This document shows positions 22,585 to 27,260 of a stretch of DNA of 27,260 nt, piece after piece (within the stretch, counting starts at the first letter, position 1; every line of letters starts with the position of its first letter). The notes below the pieces were generated by a model, which did no database searches, was not told the DNA's origin, and was given only the letters and a program-made list of their open reading frames with translations. The translations under genes were made by a program, and so were the position numbers. Origin of the DNA: CAZXNF01 sp050741255 (lineage in GTDB: Bacteria > Pseudomonadota > Gammaproteobacteria > Burkholderiales > SG8-41); assembly GCA_050741255.1 (NCBI GenBank), contig JBOIEQ010000048.1, positions 1-27,260 on the forward strand, given 5' to 3'.

Positions 22585-24072
22585 ATGAACGAATACGATG
22601 TTGTCGTCGTCGGCAAAGGCAATGCCGCCCTGTGCGCCGCGCTCGCGGCGAAAGACGAGGGCGCCCGCGTGGCGATGCTGGAAGCCGCGTCGGAAGAAGA
22701 ACACGGCGGCAACAGCCGCTTCGCGGGCGGCGTCATGCGCTTCGCCTATACCGGCGTGGAAGACCTGCGGCGCGTCACCGACATCAGCGACGAGGAAGCG
22801 GCCAACAGCGACTTCGGCTCCAACACCCGCGAGCATTTCCTCGACGTGCTCTACGAACTGACGAGCTACCGCACCGATGCCGACCTGTCGGAGCTGCTCG
22901 TCAACAGCGGTCTCGACACGATGGCGTGGCTGCGCGCCAAGGGCGCGCGCTTCATCCTGAACCACGGCCGCCAGTCGGGCATGATCGACGGCAAGCGCGT
23001 GTACTTCGGCAACATGCCGATCGAGGTCAACGGCGGCGGCGCGGGCCTGGTGGATTACCTCGACAAGGCGGTGAAGAAAGCCGGCATCGAGGTGTTCTAC
23101 GACACGCGCGCCACGGGACTGGTGCAGGTCGACGGCGCCGTCCGCGGCGTCAAGGCGGAACAGAACGGCAAGGCGGTCGAGTTCCGCGCGAAGGCGGTGG
23201 TGCTCGCTGCCGGCGGCTTCGAGGCCAATCCCGAGATGCGCACGCGCTACCTCGGTCCCGGCTGGGACCTGTGCAAGGTGCGCGGCAGCCGCTTCAACAT
23301 GGGCGATGGCCTCAAGATGGCGCTCGACATCGGCGCGGCGCCGTACGGCAACTGGTCGGGCTGTCACGCCACGGGCTGGGACCGCAACGCGCCGGAATTC
23401 GGCGACGTCAACGTCGGCGACCAGTTCCAGAAGCATTCCTACATCTTCGGCCTGCTGATCAACGCCGACGGCAAGCGCTTCGTCGACGAGGGCCTCGACT
23501 TCCACTCCTTCACCTACGCCAAGTACGGCGGCGAAGTGCTGAAGCAGCCCGGCCAGTTCGCCTGGCAGGTGTTCGATGCCAAGGTGTCGAAACTGCTGCG
23601 CTCGGAGTACCGCATCAAGTTCATGACCAAGGTCTCGGCGAACACGCTGGAAGAACTCGCGCCCAAACTGGAAGGCGTGAACCCGGACGCTTTCCTCAAG
23701 ACCGCCCGCGAGTACAACGCGGCCGTGAAGAAGGACGTGCCGTTCAACCACACCATCAAGGACGGCAAGGGCACGGTCGGCATCGAACCGGCGAAATCGA
23801 ATTGGGCGCAGGCGCTCGACACGGCACCTTTCGATGCCTACGCGACGACCTGCGGCATCACCTTCACCTTCGGCGGGCTGCGCATCGACAAGGACACCGG
23901 CCAGGTCCTGAACGTGCACCTGCGCCCCATTGACGGGCTTTATACCTGCGGGGAAATGGTCGGCGGACTCTTTTACTTCAACTATCCGAGCGGCACGGGG
24001 CTGGTCTCCGGTGCGGTCTTCGGACGCATCGCCGGCACCGGCGCGGGCAAGGCCGCGAAAGCTCCGTCCTGA
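22585..24072 (+). CDS. tcuA: FAD-dependent tricarballylate dehydrogenase-like protein
   Basis: This 495-residue flavoprotein of the fumarate reductase/succinate dehydrogenase flavoprotein family most resembles TcuA. Its FAD-binding start is YDVVVVGKGNAALCAALAA with Glu33 in MLEAA, then GGNSRFAGGVMRFAY, KAVVLAAGGFEAN near 213 and the C-terminal GGLFYFNYPSGTGLVSGAVFGRIAG that closes on the flavin. TcuA oxidises tricarballylate to cis-aconitate. The match is to the family; whether tricarballylate is the true substrate is inference, supported by Bug receptors and aconitate-type PrpD enzymes next to it. AGGA before the ATG fits. No TcuB electron-transfer partner or TcuC transporter is seen. A long inverted repeat separates it from the next gene. 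Confidence 0.8.
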   Translation: MNEYDVVVVGKGNAALCAALAAKDEGARVAMLEAASEEEHGGNSRFAGGVMRFAYTGVEDLRRVTDISDEEAANSDFGSNTREHFLDVLYELTSYRTDADLSELLVNSGLDTMAWLRAKGARFILNHGRQSGMIDGKRVYFGNMPIEVNGGGAGLVDYLDKAVKKAGIEVFYDTRATGLVQVDGAVRGVKAEQNGKAVEFRAKAVVLAAGGFEANPEMRTRYLGPGWDLCKVRGSRFNMGDGLKMALDIGAAPYGNWSGCHATGWDRNAPEFGDVNVGDQFQKHSYIFGLLINADGKRFVDEGLDFHSFTYAKYGGEVLKQPGQFAWQVFDAKVSKLLRSEYRIKFMTKVSANTLEELAPKLEGVNPDAFLKTAREYNAAVKKDVPFNHTIKDGKGTVGIEPAKSNWAQALDTAPFDAYATTCGITFTFGGLRIDKDTGQVLNVHLRPIDGLYTCGEMVGGLFYFNYPSGTGLVSGAVFGRIAGTGAGKAAKAPS

Positions 24073-24088
24073 GCAAGGCCAGACGATG

Positions 24089-24187
24089 GAACCACAGAGG
24101 CACAGAGGCACGGAGGAAAATCCTTATTCGAAGTGACTTTCCTTCCCGTTTTTTGTTTCTCTCCGTGTCTCTGTGCCTCTGTGGTTC
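24089..24187. repeat. Long inverted repeat (27-bp arms)
   Basis: Arms at 24089-24115 and 24161-24187 match at 26 of 27 positions, and the one mismatch would be a G-U pair in RNA. The loop is 45 bases. The left arm contains three tandem 8-mers: CACAGAGG twice, then CACGGAGG. It lies within a likely operon, between the TcuA-like stop and the next ribosome binding site. Confidence 0.9.
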
Positions 24188-24209
24188 ATTCGTATTTTGG
24201 AGAAGTTGA

Positions 24210-25610
24210 ATGTCGCATGACGCAGCAACCGACAACCCCTACACCCGCGGCATTGCCGAGTTCGTTTCGGGTCTGACCTACGATGCGATTCCGGAGCAGG
24301 TCCGCCACCGGCTGAAGCTGCTGATGCTAGATTCCCTGGGCTGCGCGCTCTACGGCGCCGACCTGCCGTGGAGCCGCATCCTGCAGGACAAGCTCTCGGC
24401 CATCGACACCACCCGCACCTGCGGAGTGTGGGGCACGAACAGGAAACTCTCCGCGCCGCACGCCGCACTCGTCAACGGCACGCAGGTGCAGGGCTTCGAA
24501 CTCGACGACGTGCACCGCGCGGGCGTACTGCACGTCGGCGCGGTCGTGCTGCCGGCGCTGATCGCCGTTACCGAGACAAAGCCCGGCATGAGCGGCAAGG
24601 AATTTCTGGCGAGCGCGACGGCGGGCTACGAGATCGGCCCGCGCGTGGGCTTGTGCATGGGCCCGGCGCATATCGCCTCCGGATGGCACTCGGGCGCGAC
24701 GCTGGGCGTGTTCTCCGCCGCGGCCGGCGCCGCCCGCGGCCTGAAACTCAACGCGGACCAGACCGTGGACGCGCTCGGCATCGCGGGCACGCAGGCCGCC
24801 GGCCTGATGGCCGCGCAATTCGGCGCGATGGTGAAGCGCATGCACGCGGGCCGCTCGTCGCAAAGCGGCCTCTACGGCGCGCTGTTCGCGGAAGGCGGTT
24901 TCACCGGCATCCGCAACGTGCTGGAGAGCGAATACGGCGGCTTCTGCACCACCATGTCGCAGTCGCAGGACAAGTTCAACCTCAAGGAACTGACCGCCGG
25001 CTTCGGCAGCACCTGGCAGGTGATGGGCGTCGCGCTCAAGTTTTACTCCTGCGTCGGCAGCAACCACACGACGCTCGACGCCATCCGCGAGATGCAGGCG
25101 GAGCGCCCCTTCGGCGCCGACGACGTGAAGAAGATCGTCGTTCACGGTTCACAGGTCACGATGGACCACGTCGGCTGGAAATACGTCCCGCAGGGATTGA
25201 CCTCGGCCCAGCTCAACCTGCCGTACTGCGTGGCCACTCTGCTGCTCGATGGCGACTGCTTCGTGGACCAGTTCACCGAGGCCATGGTCGCGGATCCGGC
25301 CCGTATGAAGCATGCGGAGAAGGTCGAAGTGCAGCACGACGCCGCGATCACAGCCCTCGGCGCGAAGTTCCGCCACAAGGTGCGCGTGGAAGTGTTTCTC
25401 AACGACGGCACGCGCATGGAACGCACGGTGGAGTCCGGCCGCGGCAGCGAGCACAAGTTCGCCTCCGACGCCGACGTCGTCGCAAAGTTCGAGAAGCTGG
25501 CGGCGAAAGCGCTGCCGAAGGACCGCATCGAGAAGCTGCGCGACGCCCTGCTGGGGCTCGACAAGCTCGCGGACGCGGGCCAGATCGCGAAACTGCTGGC
25601 GAAGGGATGA
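24210..25610 (+). CDS. MmgE/PrpD-family protein with complete active site, second copy
   Basis: This 466-residue protein has the family's key residues: FELDD (96-100), VLHVGA (His108), SGWHSGATLG (His160) and GAMVKRMHAGR (Lys209, His212). GFTGIRNVLESEYGGF and KFYSCVGSNHTTLDAI are further family signatures. It is a distant paralogue of the protein encoded at 21147-22544, so the two probably act on different acids or at different steps. GGAG seven bases before the ATG supports the start. Its stop region overlaps or abuts the next Bug gene. It may have its own transcript or be read through the inverted repeat upstream. Confidence 0.9.
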   Translation: MSHDAATDNPYTRGIAEFVSGLTYDAIPEQVRHRLKLLMLDSLGCALYGADLPWSRILQDKLSAIDTTRTCGVWGTNRKLSAPHAALVNGTQVQGFELDDVHRAGVLHVGAVVLPALIAVTETKPGMSGKEFLASATAGYEIGPRVGLCMGPAHIASGWHSGATLGVFSAAAGAARGLKLNADQTVDALGIAGTQAAGLMAAQFGAMVKRMHAGRSSQSGLYGALFAEGGFTGIRNVLESEYGGFCTTMSQSQDKFNLKELTAGFGSTWQVMGVALKFYSCVGSNHTTLDAIREMQAERPFGADDVKKIVVHGSQVTMDHVGWKYVPQGLTSAQLNLPYCVATLLLDGDCFVDQFTEAMVADPARMKHAEKVEVQHDAAITALGAKFRHKVRVEVFLNDGTRMERTVESGRGSEHKFASDADVVAKFEKLAAKALPKDRIEKLRDALLGLDKLADAGQIAKLLAKG

Positions 25611-25612
25611 CC

Positions 25613-26572
25613 ATGAACGCCCGCACGCTTTGCCTCCTGCTGTCCGCGTTGCCGGTCATGGCCATGGCCGCGGAACCGCCGTTTCCCACGCGCCCGATCC
25701 GCCTCATCGTGCCGCTGGCGGCCGGCGGCGGCATGGACATCACCGCGCGCGGCATCGCATTCAAGATGAACGATGCCCTCGGCCAGAACATGATCGTCGA
25801 CAACCGCGCGGGCGGCGGTGGCGCCATCGCCGTGGACCTGACCAAAGCGGCGCCGCCGGACGGCTACTCGCTGATGATGGCGAGCGCCACACTGGTGATC
25901 CACCCGCTGCTCTACAAGGCGAACTACGACCCGGTGAAGGATTTCCTGCCCATCACGCAGGTGAGCGCGCAACCCTACGTGCTCGTCGTCAACCCGTCGC
26001 TGCCGGTCACGAATACCGCCGAATTCATCGCGTACGGCAAGGCCAATCCGAACCGCCTGAACTACGCCTCTTCCGGCAGCGGCAGCCTGATCCACCTGAC
26101 CGGCGAACTGTTCAAGCTGTCGACCGGCGTGAGCATGGTCCACATCCCGTACAAAGGGATCGGCGCCGCCTATCCCGACCTGTTCGCGAACAACATCCAG
26201 CTCACTTTCGCCAGCATCATTTCCGCGACGCCGCACGTGAAAAGCGGCAAGCTGCGCGCGCTGGCGGTCACCAGCCGCGCCCGCGCGCGCAACATGCCGG
26301 AACTCCCGCCGCTGGCGGAATCCGGCGTGCCGGGCTTCGACGTCACGCAGTGGTACGGCATGTTCGCGCCGCTGAGCACCCCGCGTCCCGTCATCGACAA
26401 GCTGCAGCGCGCGGTCGCGGGCGCCCTCACACAGCCGGACGTGATCGCGCGCATGGCGAGCGAGGGCTCGGAACCCGTCGGCAGCACGCCGCAGGCGTTC
26501 ACCGACCATGTGAAGCGGGAACTGACGAAGTGGAGCGCGGTCATCAAGCAGACCGGCGTGAAGGGCGAGTAA
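25613..26572 (+). CDS. Bug/TctC-family periplasmic substrate-binding protein 5
   Basis: This 319-residue protein has a short signal peptide ending in AMAAEPPFPTR (about residue 20). Bug marks include RPIRLIVPLAAGGGMDITARG, VDNRAGGGGAIAVD, PDGYSLMMASA, NYASSGSGSLIHLTGELF, HIPYKGIGAAYPDLF and LPPLAESGVPGFDVTQWYG. The ATG at 25613 is chosen because GAAGGG ends six bases before it. An ATG at 25607, overlapping the previous stop as ATGA, would add two residues. Coupling to the MmgE/PrpD gene is certain either way. This is the third PrpD-Bug pairing in the window. Confidence 0.92.
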   Translation: MNARTLCLLLSALPVMAMAAEPPFPTRPIRLIVPLAAGGGMDITARGIAFKMNDALGQNMIVDNRAGGGGAIAVDLTKAAPPDGYSLMMASATLVIHPLLYKANYDPVKDFLPITQVSAQPYVLVVNPSLPVTNTAEFIAYGKANPNRLNYASSGSGSLIHLTGELFKLSTGVSMVHIPYKGIGAAYPDLFANNIQLTFASIISATPHVKSGKLRALAVTSRARARNMPELPPLAESGVPGFDVTQWYGMFAPLSTPRPVIDKLQRAVAGALTQPDVIARMASEGSEPVGSTPQAFTDHVKRELTKWSAVIKQTGVKGE

Positions 26573-26602
26573 CCGGCCCATCAGGCACGGAGGAGCGAGG
26601 AA

Positions 26603-27260
26603 ATGATGCACATCTGCCGGAATGTTGCGCTGCTGTCGGCGCTGATCGCGGGCTTCACTGCCGGCCCGGCCTGGGGACAACGCTATCCCGAGCGCCCGAT
26701 CCGCTTCATCGTGCCGTTCGCGCCGGGCGGCGCCACCGACATCGTCGCACGCGGCCTCGGCCAGAAGTGGGGCGAGGCGTTCGGCCAGCAGGTGGTGATC
26801 GACAATCGCGCCGGCGCCGGCCAGATCCTCGGCACCGAACTCGGCGCGCGCGCGGCGCCCGATGGCTACACCGTCCTGCTGATCAGCATTACGCACTCGA
26901 TCAACCCCGCGCTGGTGGCAAAGCTGCCCTACGACTCGCTGCGCGACTTCACGCCGGTCTCGCTGGTGGCGCTGTCGCCGCAGATCTTCGTCGCCCATCC
27001 CGGCGTCGCGGCGAAGAACGTGCCGGAATTCATCGCGCTGGCCAAGGCGAAAAACGGGCAGCTCAACTACGCGTCCTCCGGCAACGGCTCCGGCGGGCAC
27101 CTCGCCTCGGAACTGTTCAAGTTCATGAGCGGCGCGCCGATGGCACACATTCCCTACAAGGGTGCCGCACCCGCGCTCGTCGACGTCGTCGCCGGGCAGG
27201 CGCAGGTCATGTTCACCAGCCCCCTCGCGGCACTGCCGCAGGTCAAGGCCGGGCGCCTGC
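26603..27260 (+). CDS. Bug/TctC-family periplasmic substrate-binding protein 6 (cut by window end)
   Basis: The open frame starts at the ATG at 26603, with AGGAG seven bases upstream, and runs 219 codons to the window edge with no stop. It has a signal peptide (about 25 residues, ending PAWGQRYPERP) and then RPIRFIVPFAPGGATDIVARG, IDNRAGAGQILG, PDGYTVLLIS, NYASSGNGSGGHLASELF and HIPYKGAAPALVDVVAGQ. About two thirds of the protein is present. It follows Bug protein 5 by 30 bases in the same direction, so two receptor genes stand in tandem, which suggests more of this cluster lies to the right. Confidence 0.9.
   Translation, partial: MMHICRNVALLSALIAGFTAGPAWGQRYPERPIRFIVPFAPGGATDIVARGLGQKWGEAFGQQVVIDNRAGAGQILGTELGARAAPDGYTVLLISITHSINPALVAKLPYDSLRDFTPVSLVALSPQIFVAHPGVAAKNVPEFIALAKAKNGQLNYASSGNGSGGHLASELFKFMSGAPMAHIPYKGAAPALVDVVAGQAQVMFTSPLAALPQVKAGRL

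Noticed and set aside
24093..24116. A CRISPR array or minisatellite from the three CACAGAGG-type units
   Set aside because: The units are contiguous with no spacers, only three copies exist, and they are part of an inverted-repeat arm.
20129..27260. Selenoprotein genes near the tRNA-Sec gene
   Set aside because: Every gene here is full length for its family, with a stop at the expected end; none needs read-through of an internal UGA.

Overview
The window looks like chromosomal DNA of a GC-rich betaproteobacterium, most likely in or near Burkholderiales. The reasons are strong GC bias in third codon positions and six genes for Bug/TctC-type periplasmic receptors, a family greatly expanded in Bordetella, Cupriavidus and relatives. 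I cannot name the species. There is no rRNA, CRISPR array, transposase, integrase or phage gene. The accessory character comes from catabolic modules, small repeats and a toxin-antitoxin pair.

Left part (1-6500): a truncated MFS transporter on the minus strand is followed by a gene-free stretch with three REP-like hairpins. Then come a DUF1028 protein and a TauD/TfdA-type dioxygenase in one operon. A fourth copy of the hairpin family separates them from a convergent Bug receptor, which is divergent from a second DUF1028 gene. A ParE-type toxin with its antitoxin, a SIMPL-like protein and a 64-residue protein follow.

Centre (6500-17200): a Bug-RidA pair on the minus strand is divergent from a rare triple-RidA protein followed by an M20 peptidase. 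This looks like one module for uptake and breakdown of a nitrogen-containing compound. An EmrA/EmrB-like drug efflux pair ends one base from a convergent FKBP isomerase. On the minus strand a MmgE/PrpD protein overlaps a Bug receptor by ATGA. A MarC-family membrane protein runs the other way.

Right part (17200-27260): a 551-base gene-free stretch holds a perfect DnaA-box 9-mer, a 10-bp hairpin and a G-quadruplex motif. The last lies at the end of a membrane-fused spermidine-synthase-like gene. Next is a clear selenocysteine tRNA gene (selC), so the organism should make selenoproteins. Directly after it, on the plus strand, is a catabolic cluster: Bug, MmgE/PrpD, a TcuA-like tricarballylate dehydrogenase, a 27-bp inverted repeat, MmgE/PrpD, Bug, and a Bug gene cut by the window end.

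Working together: the repeated pairing of Bug receptors with MmgE/PrpD enzymes, plus TcuA, suggests uptake and metabolism of tricarballylate, aconitate or related polycarboxylates. That is inference from families and gene order. No TctA/TctB membrane subunits are present, so the receptors must work with permeases elsewhere or act as sensors. The least ordinary items are the triple RidA protein with no catalytic arginine, a PrpD paralogue lacking two active-site residues, the selC-adjacent cluster and the inverted repeat inside it.
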